From Alphaproteobacteria bacterium (lineage in GTDB: Bacteria; Pseudomonadota; Alphaproteobacteria; Micropepsales; Micropepsaceae), in NCBI GenBank assembly GCA_947462105.1, contig CANHNJ010000009.1, forward strand, positions 1-64,000: a stretch of 64,000 nt of DNA, read 5' to 3'. Each line of letters opens with the position of its first letter. Position 1 is the first letter of the stretch. Under the pieces are notes generated by a model, which saw only the letters and a list, made by a program, of their open reading frames with translations, was not told where the DNA came from and ran no database searches. This document shows positions 47,502-59,624 of the stretch, in pieces. A program made the position numbers and the translations under genes.

Positions 47502-48580
47502 TGAAGACCGGACTGGCTTTTGCCATTCTGTTGCTGGCCGCGCTTCCGGCGCAGGCGGAGATGGAGCGTGCCTATATCGGCACCTTCACGCCGTCGCCGG
47601 GGCGTGGGCCCACAACAGGTTCGCAGGGCGAAGGCATCTATCTCACCGAGCTGGACACGATAACGGGCAAGCTGCGTGCGCCCCGGCTGGTGGCGCAAAC
47701 CCTGTCGCCGAGCTGGCTGGCGATCGACCGCAAACGCAGCCTGCTCTATGCGACGAACGAGTCCGGCGCGGGCGGCATCTCCGCGTTTCGCATCGACAAG
47801 GCCAGCGGCGATCTTGCGCCCATTGGTCAGGTCGCCCTGCCCAGCCCGACCCACCTGGCGCTGTCGCCCGATGGCGGCTGGCTGGTGGCGTCCAGCTATG
47901 GCGATCCCGTCAGCCTGGTGAAGCTGGAGCCCGACGGCACGCCCGGCGCGGTGGTGCAGACCATCCGGATCGAAGGCACGGCGCGCCAGTCGCAGGTGAC
48001 GGAGCCGGTGGGCAATCGCTGGGTCACCAATGCCGGCAAGGCCTCGCGCATGCATGGCGCTTTTTTCCATCCCGATGGCCGCCATGTCGTGCTGACCGAA
48101 TATGGGCTGGATATCCTGATCGTCTATGCGCTGGAAAATGGACAGTTGCGCGAAGTGGCGCGCAATCCGCAAATGGCGGGCGCGGCGCCGCGTCATGCCT
48201 TGTGGAATGCGACCGGCGCGCTCACCCAACGCCAGCACATCTCGGCGCTGCCGCCGGGCTATACCGGCACTGCCGCAGCGGCCGAAATCCTGCTGTCGAA
48301 GGATGGGCGCAATCTCTACGTCTCGAACCGCTTCCACGATTCCATCGCCCATTTCCGCGTCGGCGCGCACGGGCTGCTGACCTATGTGAACGATACCGTC
48401 ACCGGCACCAACATGGTGCGGCTGCTGCAGTTCGATCCCAGCGGGCGCTATCTTCTGGCGGGCGGGCAGAACAACGACACCATTGCCAGCTTTCGCCTTG
48501 GCGCTGATGGCGCGCCGCAGCCGCTCAACCTCTACGCCGCCGCGCCATCGCCGGTGACACTGGTGTTCGTGGGCGACTAG
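47501..48580 (+). CDS. Exported lactonase-family beta-propeller protein
   Basis: A 359-aa protein with signal peptide (about 1-19, ending PAQA) and a seven-bladed beta-propeller of the 6-phosphogluconolactonase/3-carboxymuconate-lactonizing (Pgl, YbhE) family: [45 protein letters not shown] and [17 protein letters not shown]. Cytosolic YbhE-type enzymes act on 6-phosphogluconolactone, but the signal peptide implies a periplasmic sugar-lactone substrate. Translationally coupled to osmC. Confidence 0.85.
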   Translation: MKTGLAFAILLLAALPAQAEMERAYIGTFTPSPGRGPTTGSQGEGIYLTELDTITGKLRAPRLVAQTLSPSWLAIDRKRSLLYATNESGAGGISAFRIDKASGDLAPIGQVALPSPTHLALSPDGGWLVASSYGDPVSLVKLEPDGTPGAVVQTIRIEGTARQSQVTEPVGNRWVTNAGKASRMHGAFFHPDGRHVVLTEYGLDILIVYALENGQLREVARNPQMAGAAPRHALWNATGALTQRQHISALPPGYTGTAAAAEILLSKDGRNLYVSNRFHDSIAHFRVGAHGLLTYVNDTVTGTNMVRLLQFDPSGRYLLAGGQNNDTIASFRLGADGAPQPLNLYAAAPSPVTLVFVGD

Positions 48581-49860
48581 CTGCGATAGCTTCCATTAAT
48601 ATCGATGTAGCCGTGCGTCAGATCGCAGGTCCACACGCGGGCAGCGCCCTTGCCGATACCAAGTTCGACGGCAATCTCGACATCGCGGCCTGATACGGCC
48701 TTTGTGGCGATGGCTTCATTGTATTTCACAGCGCGCATGCCCTTCTCGGCAACGACATGTCCGCCGAAGGAAATTTTCAGCAGGTCGCGGTCGGCCTTCT
48801 CGCCGGCCTTGCCCACCGCCATGACGATGCGGCCCCAGTTGGCGTCGTTGCCCGCCACCGCCGTCTTGACCAGCGGCGAATTGGCAATGGTCAGCGCAAT
48901 ACGCTTAGCGGCGGCGTCATTCTCGGCGCCCGCGACATCGATGCGGATCAGCTTCTGCGCGCCCTCGCCGTCTCGCACCACCTGCAGCGCCAGGTCGAGC
49001 AGCAGGGCATCGAGCTTGCGGCGGAAATCGGTGAGGCGCTTGTCGGATGCCTTGGCGACCGGCGAATGCTTGGCGCCCTTGCCCGTCGCGAACAGCAGCA
49101 AGGTGTCGCTGGTCGAGGTATCGGAATCCACCGTGATGGCGTTGAAACTGGGACCAACGCCTGCGCTCAGGCATTCCTGCAGCACACTGGCCGGGAGATT
49201 GGCGTCGGTGAAGACAAAGGAAAGCATCGTCGCCATGTCGGGCGCGATCATGCCCGAGCCCTTGGCGATGCCATTGATCGTCACCTTCACGCCATCGATC
49301 AGGGCAGTAGCGGTGGCGGCCTTGGGATAGGTGTCGGTCGTCATGATGGCGTCGGCGGCGGCCTTCCAGTTGCCGGCCGCGCCCTGTTCCACCAGGCCCT
49401 GGAGCACGGCCGTGATCTTGGACGCCGGCAGCGGCTCGCCGATCACGCCGGTCGAGGCCATGAAGACTTCCGATGGCCTGCAACCCACGATGGCGCTGGC
49501 GCTCTGCGCCACCTCGTTGACGCCGTCGAACCCGGCCTTGCCGGTAAAGGCGTTGGCGTTGCCGCTATTCACCACCAGGCAGCGGGCGCTGCCGGGCTTC
49601 AGGTGCTTCTGGCACCATTGCACCGGCGCGCTGGAGGTCTTGGAGGTCGTGAAGACCCCCGCCACCTGGGTGCCGGGTGCCAGCAGGGCCAGCATCACGT
49701 CGGTGCGCTGCTGGTAGCGGATTCCCGCCGCCACCGTGGCCAGGCGCACGCCTGCCAGGGGGGGCAATTTGGGGTGGCTTTTGGGCGCCAGGGGCGAGAC
49801 GGGGTGCACCGCCTTTGCCTTGGGAGCCGCCTTCTTGGTCTTTTTCGCGCTTTTGGCCAT
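48577..49860 (-). CDS. argJ: Bifunctional glutamate N-acetyltransferase/amino-acid acetyltransferase
   Basis: Recycles acetyl groups in arginine biosynthesis by moving them from N-acetylornithine to glutamate. The autocleavage site is intact ([12 protein letters not shown], with Thr137 as the new N-terminal nucleophile), and [28 protein letters not shown] and [15 protein letters not shown] are family motifs. The start at 49860 adds a Lys/Ala/Pro-rich stretch of about 34 residues ([16 protein letters not shown]) before homology begins; a longer frame starts at 49911. It is divergent from secA, separated by a region with a strong promoter candidate. Confidence 0.95.
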   Translation of the reverse strand: MAKSAKKTKKAAPKAKAVHPVSPLAPKSHPKLPPLAGVRLATVAAGIRYQQRTDVMLALLAPGTQVAGVFTTSKTSSAPVQWCQKHLKPGSARCLVVNSGNANAFTGKAGFDGVNEVAQSASAIVGCRPSEVFMASTGVIGEPLPASKITAVLQGLVEQGAAGNWKAAADAIMTTDTYPKAATATALIDGVKVTINGIAKGSGMIAPDMATMLSFVFTDANLPASVLQECLSAGVGPSFNAITVDSDTSTSDTLLLFATGKGAKHSPVAKASDKRLTDFRRKLDALLLDLALQVVRDGEGAQKLIRIDVAGAENDAAAKRIALTIANSPLVKTAVAGNDANWGRIVMAVGKAGEKADRDLLKISFGGHVVAEKGMRAVKYNEAIATKAVSGRDVEIAVELGIGKGAARVWTCDLTHGYIDINGSYRS

Positions 49861-49904
49861 TGGGTCCACCGGTTGGGGTCTGGATACTGTGAAAAAACCG
49901 GCAT

Positions 49905-49933
49905 TTGACAAGGGGTAGGCGCGTTCTTATGTC
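49905..49933 (+). promoter_or_regulatory. Putative sigma70-type promoter of secA
   Basis: TTGACA (49905-49910), 17 bp, TATGTC (49928-49933): a perfect -35 with optimal spacing and a reasonable -10, about 79 bp before the secA start in the gap shared with divergent argJ. Confidence 0.55.
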
Positions 49934-50011
49934 TCCGGCGCGGCTGCCATGCGGATTTGGCCTCTGTCGCCATCCCGGCCCGCTTACAGGCCTGTAATAT
50001 CTGAGGAATTC

Positions 50012-52867
<2,856 letters not shown>

Positions 52868-52890
52868 CCTAGCGCCGCACGGTTTATTTT

Positions 52891-52936
52891 GGTCGCGCGG
52901 GCCACGGCTCGCTCACGCTCGCCTGCCCGTCGCTCC
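52891..52936. repeat. 46-bp intergenic repeat, copy A
   Basis: Begins GGTCGCGCGGGCCACGGCTC and ends CTGCCCGTCGCTCC; 39 of 46 positions match 43173-43218. It lies between the secA stop and a duplicated secA tail, and ends exactly where the tail homology begins. Confidence 0.7.
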
Positions 52937-52978
52937 TGCGGCTCCGGCCGGAAGTACAAGCACTGCCACGGGGCGCTG
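52937..52978 (+). pseudogene. Duplicated secA 3' tail
   Basis: Fourteen codons encode [14 protein letters not shown], identical in protein to the C-terminus of SecA at 52823-52864, but six of 42 bases differ and all six are synonymous. The frame continues through TTA and no stop aligns with the original. There is no start codon, so it is a non-coding fragment. Its codons (CGG AAG, CAC GGG, CTG) fit the gene's usual GC-rich style better than those of the current secA end. Confidence 0.9.
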
Positions 52979-52985
52979 TTAAGTC

Positions 52986-53924
52986 ATGCTCACGGTCTAT
53001 CCGGATAGCGGCAAGCCCATCTGGATCGACCTGCGCGATCCCACGCCCGAGGAAATCGCCAAGGCCTGTGCCGATTACGGCCTGGAGATTCCCCCGCGCG
53101 CGCAGCTGGAGGAAATCGAATTCTCCAGCCGCCTGCAGTATGAGGATGGCACCTTCACCCTGTCCGTGCCGGTGACGCCGCACCTGAAGAACAGCGACGC
53201 CGATGACGTCACCTCGCCGCTGGGCTTCGTCCTGACAAGGGACCTGCTGGTGACGGTGCGCTTCTCGCATTTGCAGACCTTCGAGGCCATCCGCACCCGC
53301 GTCCGCCGCCGGACACGCAGCGCCGCCGACATCTTCCTGGTGATCCTGGAAGCCCTGATCGATTACGGTGCCGACCAGCTGGAAGAACTGCGCGCCGAGG
53401 CGTTGCGCGTTTCCCAGCGCATCTTCCATGAAGACATGCCGGAAAAGCAGAAGCGCAACGTTTCTGCCGTTAGCCGGATGTTGCGCGGCACGCTGGTGGA
53501 GATCGGCGACATGGGCGAGCGCCTCAGTCATATCCGCGACACGCTGCTGGTGCTGCAGCGGGCAGTGCCTTTCGTCAACGAGCATGGCGACTGGATCGAA
53601 CCGGTGGTCAAGGCGCGCCTCAAGATGGCGGGCAAGGACGTGCAGTCGCTGAACGACTATGAGGTCCATCTCACCGACAAGATCCAGTTCCTGCTGGATG
53701 CAGCGCTGGGCTTCATCTCCACCGAACAGAACGACCTCTTCAAGGTCATGACCATCTGGTCCACCGTCGGCATTCCGCCGGTGCTGCTGGCCGGCATCTG
53801 GGGCATGAACTTCCACGTCATGCCGGAGCTGTCCGCCACCTGGGGCTACCCGGTGGCGCTGGCGAGCATCCTGGTCAGCGCGCTGGTGCCGTTATCTTGG
53901 TTCAAATGGCGCGGCTGGTGGTAA
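52986..53924 (+). CDS. corA: CorA-family magnesium/cobalt transporter
   Basis: Pentameric divalent cation channel of 312 aa. The soluble N-terminal domain is followed by long stalk helices and two C-terminal transmembrane segments. The signature GMN motif is present as GIWGMNFHVMPEL between them, and the protein ends in a short basic, aromatic tail (WFKWRGWW). The start ATG lies just 7 bp after the duplicated secA tail and has no clear ribosome-binding site, so a slightly later start cannot be excluded. Transport specificity (Mg2+, Co2+, Ni2+) cannot be read from the sequence. Confidence 0.93.
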   Translation: MLTVYPDSGKPIWIDLRDPTPEEIAKACADYGLEIPPRAQLEEIEFSSRLQYEDGTFTLSVPVTPHLKNSDADDVTSPLGFVLTRDLLVTVRFSHLQTFEAIRTRVRRRTRSAADIFLVILEALIDYGADQLEELRAEALRVSQRIFHEDMPEKQKRNVSAVSRMLRGTLVEIGDMGERLSHIRDTLLVLQRAVPFVNEHGDWIEPVVKARLKMAGKDVQSLNDYEVHLTDKIQFLLDAALGFISTEQNDLFKVMTIWSTVGIPPVLLAGIWGMNFHVMPELSATWGYPVALASILVSALVPLSWFKWRGWW

Positions 53925-54064
53925 CGCCCTGCGCTGGCGTGACATTTCGGTCCTGGTACGCTGCGGATATTGCGGTTTCTTTAGCTTTGGGTAGTCTGAC
54001 GCGTGCGCCGGAGTTCCTCCGCGCGCCGGGGCATTTGACGACTTAAGTTTTGAAGGGGAATTCC

Positions 54065-54187
54065 ATGCGCCACGGGAAACCGTTGCTGGCTGCCGTCGCG
54101 GCCTCTGTTCTTGCCACTGCTGCGATGACCGCGCCCGCACAGGCGCAGCTTTTCCAGTCCGGCTCTGCCAAGGCCGCCGAGAAGTAG
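54065..54187 (+). CDS. Small secreted peptide (40 aa)
   Basis: A 40-codon frame starting MRHGKPLLAAVAASVLATAA, followed by MTAPAQAQLFQSGSAKAAEK. It has a basic N-terminus, a hydrophobic core and an AQA signal-peptidase site, leaving a mature peptide of only about 13 residues. AAGGGG lies about seven bases before the ATG. A possible promoter (TTGCGG at 53970-53975, 16 bp, TAGTCT) and a strong terminator (54205-54233) frame it as an independent transcription unit. No homologue is recognised; the arrangement, rather than similarity, supports it. Confidence 0.6.
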   Translation: MRHGKPLLAAVAASVLATAAMTAPAQAQLFQSGSAKAAEK

Positions 54188-54204
54188 GCGCAGATCCCAT
54201 AAGC

Positions 54205-54233
54205 AAAAGGCCCGCGAAGTTCGCGGGCCTTTT
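54205..54233 (+). terminator. Bidirectional intrinsic terminator
   Basis: AAAAGGCCCGCGA, loop AGT, TCGCGGGCCTTTT: perfect 13-base arms followed by CTTTTTC. It lies between the 40-aa peptide gene and the end of accA on the other strand and can serve both. Confidence 0.9.
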
Positions 54234-54257
54234 CTTTTTCTGCTGCGCGCGCGCAGC

Positions 54258-55208
54258 TTACAGGCTTCTGCCAATCGCAAGATATTTCGCGCGGCGCGCC
54301 TTGATCAGTTCGGCCGGACTCTTGCCATCCAGCTCGGTCAGACCGCGTGCGATCATGTCGCTGGCGGCGTCGATGGCCTGGCGCGGGGCGCGGTGCGCGC
54401 CGCCCACGGGCTCAGGCACGATAGCATCAATCAACTTGAGGCCGATCAGATCCTGCGCCGTGATCTTGAGCGCCGTGGCGGCTTCCGACGCCTTGGTGGC
54501 GTCGCGCCACAGGATCGAGGCCGCACCTTCCGGCGAAATCACCGAATAAACCGAATGTTCCAGCATGTAGACGCGGTCGGCGGCGGCGATGGCAATGGCA
54601 CCGCCCGAGCCACCCTCGCCGATCACCGTGGCGATGAAGGGCGACTTCACGTTCAGGCCTGCCTCGATGGAGCGGGCGATAGCTTCGGCCTGGCCGCGCT
54701 CTTCCGCCGTCACGCCGGGAAAAGCGCCGGACGTGTCGATGAAGCTCAGCACCGGCAGGCCAAACTGCCCCGCCAGGTCGAACAGGCGGATCGCCTTGCG
54801 ATAGCCTTCGGGCGAAGCCATGCCGAAATTGTGCTTCAGGCGGCTCTGGGTATCGTTGCCGCGTTCCTGCCCCAGGAAGGCGACGGCACGGCCGCGAAAA
54901 CGCGCCATGCCTGCAATGATGGCTTCGTCTTCGCCGAAGGCGCGATCACCCGCCAGCGGCGTGAAATCGTCGAACAGCATCTTGGCGTAATCAAGGAAGT
55001 GCGGCCGCTCGGGATGGCGCGCCACCTGCACCTTCTGCCACGGCGACAGGCGGGCATAGGTATCCGCCACCATCTGGCCCGCGCGGGTGCCCAGACGTTC
55101 CACTTCACTGTTGATGTCGAGATTGGGGTCGGCCTCCGCGAGCGTCTTCAGCTCGGTGATCTTGCCTTCCAACTCGGCGATGGGGCGTTCAAAGTCCAGA
55201 TACTGCAT
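54258..55208 (-). CDS. accA: Acetyl-CoA carboxylase carboxyltransferase subunit alpha
   Basis: Transfers carboxyl from biotin to acetyl-CoA in fatty-acid synthesis. MQYLDFERPIAELEGKI is the typical start, followed by LSPWQKVQVARHPERP, GMASPEGYRKAIRL, FIDTSGAFPGVTAEERGQAEAI (carboxyltransferase core) and GEGGSGGAIAIAAADRVYMLEHSVYSVISPEGAASILW, all characteristic. The ATG at 55208 is preferred to an upstream in-frame start; 316 aa. The accA-xerD linkage is common in alphaproteobacteria. Confidence 0.96.
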   Translation of the reverse strand: MQYLDFERPIAELEGKITELKTLAEADPNLDINSEVERLGTRAGQMVADTYARLSPWQKVQVARHPERPHFLDYAKMLFDDFTPLAGDRAFGEDEAIIAGMARFRGRAVAFLGQERGNDTQSRLKHNFGMASPEGYRKAIRLFDLAGQFGLPVLSFIDTSGAFPGVTAEERGQAEAIARSIEAGLNVKSPFIATVIGEGGSGGAIAIAAADRVYMLEHSVYSVISPEGAASILWRDATKASEAATALKITAQDLIGLKLIDAIVPEPVGGAHRAPRQAIDAASDMIARGLTELDGKSPAELIKARRAKYLAIGRSL

Positions 55209-55303
55209 GCCGGCTCCAGATTCGGGCGGAACGTACGACAGAAGAGCGTACTGGCACAATGCTTGAGGAATATAACAATTACAATGGCTTAAAGCCTAAT
55301 TCC

Positions 55304-56227
55304 TTAAGATTTCCGGGTGCGGCCCAAAGGATGGGCTTTCGTCATCACCGCTGTCAGGCGATCCCTGGCAACATGGGTGTAGATCTGGGTGGTGGCGATG
55401 TCGGCATGGCCCAGCAAAGTCTGGACGCTGCGCAGGTCCGCGCCGCCTTCCACCAAGTGCGTCGCGAAGGCATGGCGCAGCACATGCGGGCTGAGCTTGG
55501 CGGGATCGATGTTGGCCTTCAGCGCCAGCGCCTTCAGCATCTGGTGCAGACGGCGGCGGGTGAGAAACCCTTCCGCGCTGCGCGAACAGAACAGATAACG
55601 CGCGGCCTTCTTTGCTTTCTCGCCTTTCGGAAGGAATTCGTCGCGCACCGTGAGATAGGCGGCCAGCGCCACGCGGGCGGAATCCGACATCGGCGAGAAG
55701 CGTTCCTTGTTGCCCTTGCCGATCACACGGATAAAACCGTCTCGCGCGCGCGCCGATACCAGCGGCAGGCCCGCCAGTTCGGTGACGCGCAGGCCGCCGC
55801 CATACAGCATCTCCACGATCAGCCCCAGGCGCAGGCCTTCGCGCGTGCCGTCCTCGGCGGCGGCGATCAGCCGTTCCACTTCCTCGCCACTGAGAATCTT
55901 GGGCAGGGGCCGCTGCGGCCTGGGCGCGGCCAGCGTCAGGGTGGGATCGTCGGCACGAATGCCCTCGGCATAGAGAAAGCCGAAGAACTGGCGCAGCGCC
56001 GACAGCTTGCGCGCCTGGGTCGAAGGCGCCGCCGTCCTGGAAAGCACACCCAGGAAGGCCTGCACATCGGCGCGGGTCGCTTGGCCCGGGTCTGCATGCC
56101 CGGCGAATTCGGCCAGGTCGCGGCCATAGGCGGCCAGCGTGTTGGCCCCCGCCCCACGCTCGGCGCTCATCATGTCGAGAAAGGCCTCGATCAGGTTGGC
56201 AGATTTAGAGACGCGGCGCGGACTCAT
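55304..56227 (-). CDS. xerD: Site-specific tyrosine recombinase XerD
   Basis: With XerC resolves chromosome dimers at dif. The SAM-like N-terminal domain (FLDMMSAERGAGANTLAAYGRDLAEF) is followed by the catalytic domain: Arg in GLRVTELAGLPL, Lys in VIGKGNKERFSPM, HxxR in HVLRHAFATHLVEGGADLRSVQTLLGHADI and the nucleophile in TTQIYTHV. All five residues are present. Length is 307 aa. It is divergent from aroK and its order beside accA and aroKB is the conserved housekeeping one, so it is the chromosomal enzyme and not an integrase of a mobile element. Confidence 0.95.
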   Translation of the reverse strand: MSPRRVSKSANLIEAFLDMMSAERGAGANTLAAYGRDLAEFAGHADPGQATRADVQAFLGVLSRTAAPSTQARKLSALRQFFGFLYAEGIRADDPTLTLAAPRPQRPLPKILSGEEVERLIAAAEDGTREGLRLGLIVEMLYGGGLRVTELAGLPLVSARARDGFIRVIGKGNKERFSPMSDSARVALAAYLTVRDEFLPKGEKAKKAARYLFCSRSAEGFLTRRRLHQMLKALALKANIDPAKLSPHVLRHAFATHLVEGGADLRSVQTLLGHADIATTQIYTHVARDRLTAVMTKAHPLGRTRKS

Positions 56228-56271
56228 CTCCAGAGCTTTAGCATGGCCCGCCTTTCCTGTATGGGACGATC

Positions 56272-56814
56272 ATGACTCTGAACCGCACCGTGGCGCTGGT
56301 GGGCATGATGGGGGCCGGAAAGACCTCCATCGGCAAGCGGCTGGCCGTGCGGTTGGCCGTGCCCTTCAGGGACGCCGACCACGAGATCGAGGAGGCTGCG
56401 GGCCTGACGGTGGCCGAAATCTTCGAGAAGCATGGCGAACCGGAATTCCGCGCCGGGGAACGCCGCGTCATCACGCGCCTGCTGGGCGAGGCGCCGCATG
56501 TGCTGGCGACTGGCGGCGGCGCCTACATGGATCCGAACACCCGCGCCGCCATGAAGGAACGCGCCTTCACCATCTGGCTGAAAGCGCCCGTGGAGCTGCT
56601 GCTGGCCCGCACGGCCAAGCGAACCAGCCGCCCCCTGCTGAACAATGCCGACCCCCGGGGAACGCTGGAAAGGCTGCTGGCGATCCGCGAGCCGGTCTAT
56701 GCCGAGGCCGACCTGGTGCTGGAAAGCGTCGACGGACCGCATGAGAAATCGGTCGAACAGGTGGTGGCGGCCTTGCTGGACAGGGGCCTGATGCTGCAGG
56801 AAGCAGCCCCATGA
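56272..56814 (+). CDS. aroK: Shikimate kinase
   Basis: Phosphorylates shikimate at position 3. The Walker A motif is GMMGAGKTSIGKRLA, with the shikimate-binding PFRDADHEIEEAAG and EPEFRAGERRVITRLL segments and the GGGAYMD loop; the lid region shows RTSRPLL. Length is 180 aa. The stop overlaps the aroB start (ATGA), forming the standard aroKB operon. Confidence 0.96.
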   Translation: MTLNRTVALVGMMGAGKTSIGKRLAVRLAVPFRDADHEIEEAAGLTVAEIFEKHGEPEFRAGERRVITRLLGEAPHVLATGGGAYMDPNTRAAMKERAFTIWLKAPVELLLARTAKRTSRPLLNNADPRGTLERLLAIREPVYAEADLVLESVDGPHEKSVEQVVAALLDRGLMLQEAAP

Positions 56815-57920
56815 GCGAAATCATCCCCGTCGGCCTCGGTGCCCGCGCCTACGAAATCCATGCCGGTATCGGCCTGCTGGCGCAGGCGGGAAAACTGCTG
56901 GCGCCGCACTTCCAGAACAAGTCCGCGCGCGGCGTGCTGCCCATCGTCACCGACGAGAATGTCGCCAAGCTGCATCTGCAGGCGCTGCAGGACAGCCTCG
57001 GCGCCAGCGGTCTGAAATCCGCGCCGATCATCCTGGCCCCGGGCGAAGCCACCAAGAGTTTCGCGGGCCTGGAACGTGTCTGCGGCGAACTGCTCGATCT
57101 GGGCATTGATCGCAATGGCCTGATCATCGCGCTGGGCGGCGGCGTCATCGGCGACCTCACCGGCTTCGCGGCGGGCGTGCTCAAGCGCGGCGTTTCCTTC
57201 GCGCAGGTGCCGACCACACTGCTGTCGCAGGTGGACTCGTCGGTGGGTGGCAAGACCGCGATCAATGCCAAGCAGGGCAAGAACCTGGTCGGCCTGTTCC
57301 ATCAGCCGCGCATCGTCATCGCCGACACGGGCCTGCTTTCCACCCTGCCCCGGCGCGAATTTCTGGCCGGTTATGCCGAGGTGGTGAAATACGGCGCGCT
57401 GGGCGATGCCGATTTCTTCGACTGGCTGGAAGCCAGCGCCGCCGCCGCGCTGGCCGGCGATGAGGCCGCGCTGGTGCATGCCGTGGCGCAGTCCTGCCGC
57501 ATGAAGGCCGCCATCGTCGCCCGCGACGAACGCGAGACCGGCGAACGCGCCCTGCTCAATCTTGGCCACACATTCGGTCATGCGCTGGAAGCCGCCACCG
57601 GCTTCTCCAGCCGCCTGCTGCATGGCGAAGGTGTCGCCATCGGCATGGCGCTGGCGTTCCGCCTGTCGCACAAGCTGGGGCTCTGCTCCGGCCAGGATGC
57701 CGAACGCTTCGCCCGCCACCTCAAGGCCGTGGGCCTGCCCGCCGCCATCGCCGACATTCCCGGCCCCCGCGCCAGCGTGGACGAATTGATGGCGCACATG
57801 GCGCATGACAAGAAAGTCAGCGATGGCAGGCTGACTTTCATCCTGGTCAAGGGCATTGGCCATGCCTTCATCACCCGCGATGTTCCCGCCGACGCGGTGA
57901 GAGATATTCTCGCCGACTGA
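56811..57920 (+). CDS. aroB: 3-dehydroquinate synthase
   Basis: NAD- and metal-dependent cyclase that makes 3-dehydroquinate from DAHP. ALGGGVIGDLTGFAAG, FAQVPTTLLSQVDSSVGGKTAIN and GERALLNLGHTFGHALEA (metal-binding His residues) are diagnostic. Length is 369 aa. Overlaps aroK by 4 bp and is followed 36 bp later by the corC-like gene. Confidence 0.97.
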   Translation: MSEIIPVGLGARAYEIHAGIGLLAQAGKLLAPHFQNKSARGVLPIVTDENVAKLHLQALQDSLGASGLKSAPIILAPGEATKSFAGLERVCGELLDLGIDRNGLIIALGGGVIGDLTGFAAGVLKRGVSFAQVPTTLLSQVDSSVGGKTAINAKQGKNLVGLFHQPRIVIADTGLLSTLPRREFLAGYAEVVKYGALGDADFFDWLEASAAAALAGDEAALVHAVAQSCRMKAAIVARDERETGERALLNLGHTFGHALEAATGFSSRLLHGEGVAIGMALAFRLSHKLGLCSGQDAERFARHLKAVGLPAAIADIPGPRASVDELMAHMAHDKKVSDGRLTFILVKGIGHAFITRDVPADAVRDILAD

Positions 57921-57956
57921 AAAATGGCATCCTGTGTCCGCCTTCGAGGTGGACCC

Positions 57957-59261
57957 ATGCTCATCCTGCTCTACGCTGCCCTGCCCATTTTTCTGCTGCT
58001 GACCGTATCGGCCTGCTTTGCGGCGGCCGAAACCGCGCTGACCGCCGTGTCGCGCGGGCGCATGCACCAGCTGGAAGTGGATGGCTCCCGCGCTGCCCGC
58101 CGCGTCAATCGCCTGGTCTCCGACCGTGAGCGCATGATCGGCGCGGTGCTGCTGGGCAACACCTTCATCAACATCCTGGCGTCCTCGCTCACCACCTCGG
58201 TGCTGGAAAGCTATTTGGGCAACCACAGCGCCGTGTGGGTGACGACCGCCCTGATGACGGTGATCATCCTGGTCTTTGTCGAGGTATTGCCCAAGACGCT
58301 GGCGATCGCCCGGACCGACTCGGTGGCGCTGTCACTGGCGCTGCCGTTGCTGGGCGTGGTGCAACTGCTGGCGCCGGTGATCGGCGCGGTGCAGTGGCTG
58401 GTCTGGCAGGTGTTGTCGCTGTTCGGGGTACGGCAGGGCGCGACCGAGACGGCGGCGGTCTCCGCCGACGCCGCGCATGAGGAAATTCGCGGCGCGGTGG
58501 CGCTGCACCACCAGGAAGGCAATGTCGAACGCGGTCATCGCGACATGATCGGCGGCATCCTCGACCTGCGCGAACTGAAGGTGGGCGACGTCATGATCCA
58601 CCGCAGGCAGATGACCGCGCTGGACCTGGACCGCCCGGCGGCGGAGATCGTCGCGGCAGTGACCGAGAACGAGCATACCCGCATCCCGATGTGGCGCGGG
58701 GAGCCCGATGATATTGTCGGCGTGCTCAATTCCAAGCACCTGGCGCAGGCATTGCTGCTGCACAAGGGCGACATCGACGCCATCGACATGGAAAGCCTGG
58801 TTACGGCGCCCTGGTTCGTGCCCGATACCACCACGCTGGAAGAACAGCTTGAGGCCTTCCGCGAAAAGCACAGCCGCCTCGCCATGGTGGTGGACGAATA
58901 TGGCACGCTGCAGGGGCTGGTGACGGTAGAGGACATCCTGGCCGAGATCTTCGGCGAGTTGCCGGATGAGCACCCGAATCCTGGCCGCCCCGATGTGCGC
59001 CAGCGGCCCGATGGCTCTTACCTGGTGGACGGCACCGTGCCGGTGCGCGAGCTGAACCGCGAATATGAGTGGAACCTGCCCGATGATGGCGCCACCACCA
59101 TCGCCGGGCTGGTGATCGAGGAGACCGGCACCATTCCCGATGCAGGCCAGCGCTTCGCCTTTTTCGGCTTCAAGTTCGAAATCCTGCGCCGCCAGCGGAA
59201 TCAAATTACCGCGCTGAAGGTGACGCCTCCCGCTGCATCAACGCAGGATTCTAGTTCGTAG
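57957..59261 (+). CDS. HlyC/CorC-family (DUF21-CBS) membrane protein
   Basis: Probable ion-transport or Mg2+/Co2+-efflux-associated protein of 434 aa. An N-terminal DUF21 (CNNM) domain with three or four transmembrane helices (LYAALPIFLLLTVSACFAAAETAL, and MTVIILVFVEVLPKTLAI) is followed by tandem CBS domains (VMIHRRQMTAL..., SLVTAPWFVPDTTTLEEQL...) and the CorC_HlyC domain (DGSYLVDGTVPVRELNREYEW). The ATG at 57957 has GAGGTGG upstream. Its 3' end overlaps bolA, on the other strand, by 11 bp. Name left open because functions vary in the family. Confidence 0.9.
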   Translation: MLILLYAALPIFLLLTVSACFAAAETALTAVSRGRMHQLEVDGSRAARRVNRLVSDRERMIGAVLLGNTFINILASSLTTSVLESYLGNHSAVWVTTALMTVIILVFVEVLPKTLAIARTDSVALSLALPLLGVVQLLAPVIGAVQWLVWQVLSLFGVRQGATETAAVSADAAHEEIRGAVALHHQEGNVERGHRDMIGGILDLRELKVGDVMIHRRQMTALDLDRPAAEIVAAVTENEHTRIPMWRGEPDDIVGVLNSKHLAQALLLHKGDIDAIDMESLVTAPWFVPDTTTLEEQLEAFREKHSRLAMVVDEYGTLQGLVTVEDILAEIFGELPDEHPNPGRPDVRQRPDGSYLVDGTVPVRELNREYEWNLPDDGATTIAGLVIEETGTIPDAGQRFAFFGFKFEILRRQRNQITALKVTPPAASTQDSSS

Positions 59262-59559
59262 CGGCTTCGTCCGGCGTCTGCAGCTTCAGCGACAGTGCGT
59301 GCACGGTGCCGCGCAGTTCCTCCGCCAGCACGGCATGGACGCGGCGCTGGCGCTCCACGCGGCTGACACCCGCAAAGGCATCCGTCACCATGCGGACATG
59401 GAAGTGTGTTTCGCCGATGCCGCCATCGGGCCGCACCGCGCCAGCATGGCCCGCGTGACGGGCACTTTCATCGGTCACATCGAGCGTGGAGGGGGAGAAA
59501 GCTGCGGTCAATTTCCGCTGGATGGCGTCTGCTGCGCGCATGCGGGCAAGGGTCATCAT
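59251..59559 (-). CDS. bolA: BolA family protein
   Basis: Small protein of the BolA/IbaG family linked to Fe-S and glutaredoxin partnerships and to stress morphology. Core motifs RAADAIQRKLTAAFSPSTLDVTDESARHAGH and THFHVRMVTDAFAGVSRVERQRRVHAVL carry the conserved His in THFHV and the RH in SARHAGH. The start is uncertain: adjacent ATGs at 59559 and 59556 are possible, as is one at 59577. About 102 aa. It neighbours a J-domain gene in divergent orientation, as in most alphaproteobacteria. Confidence 0.93.
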   Translation of the reverse strand: MMTLARMRAADAIQRKLTAAFSPSTLDVTDESARHAGHAGAVRPDGGIGETHFHVRMVTDAFAGVSRVERQRRVHAVLAEELRGTVHALSLKLQTPDEAATN

Positions 59560-59624
59560 GCGACAGGTCAAAGTCAAGAAATTCCTTTTCTTGTTTTTAA
59601 GGCGCGCGACCCCATAATTGCGAA

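Noticed and set aside
55304..56227. Integrase of a genomic island
   Set aside because: Context (accA, aroKB) and length identify the housekeeping XerD.
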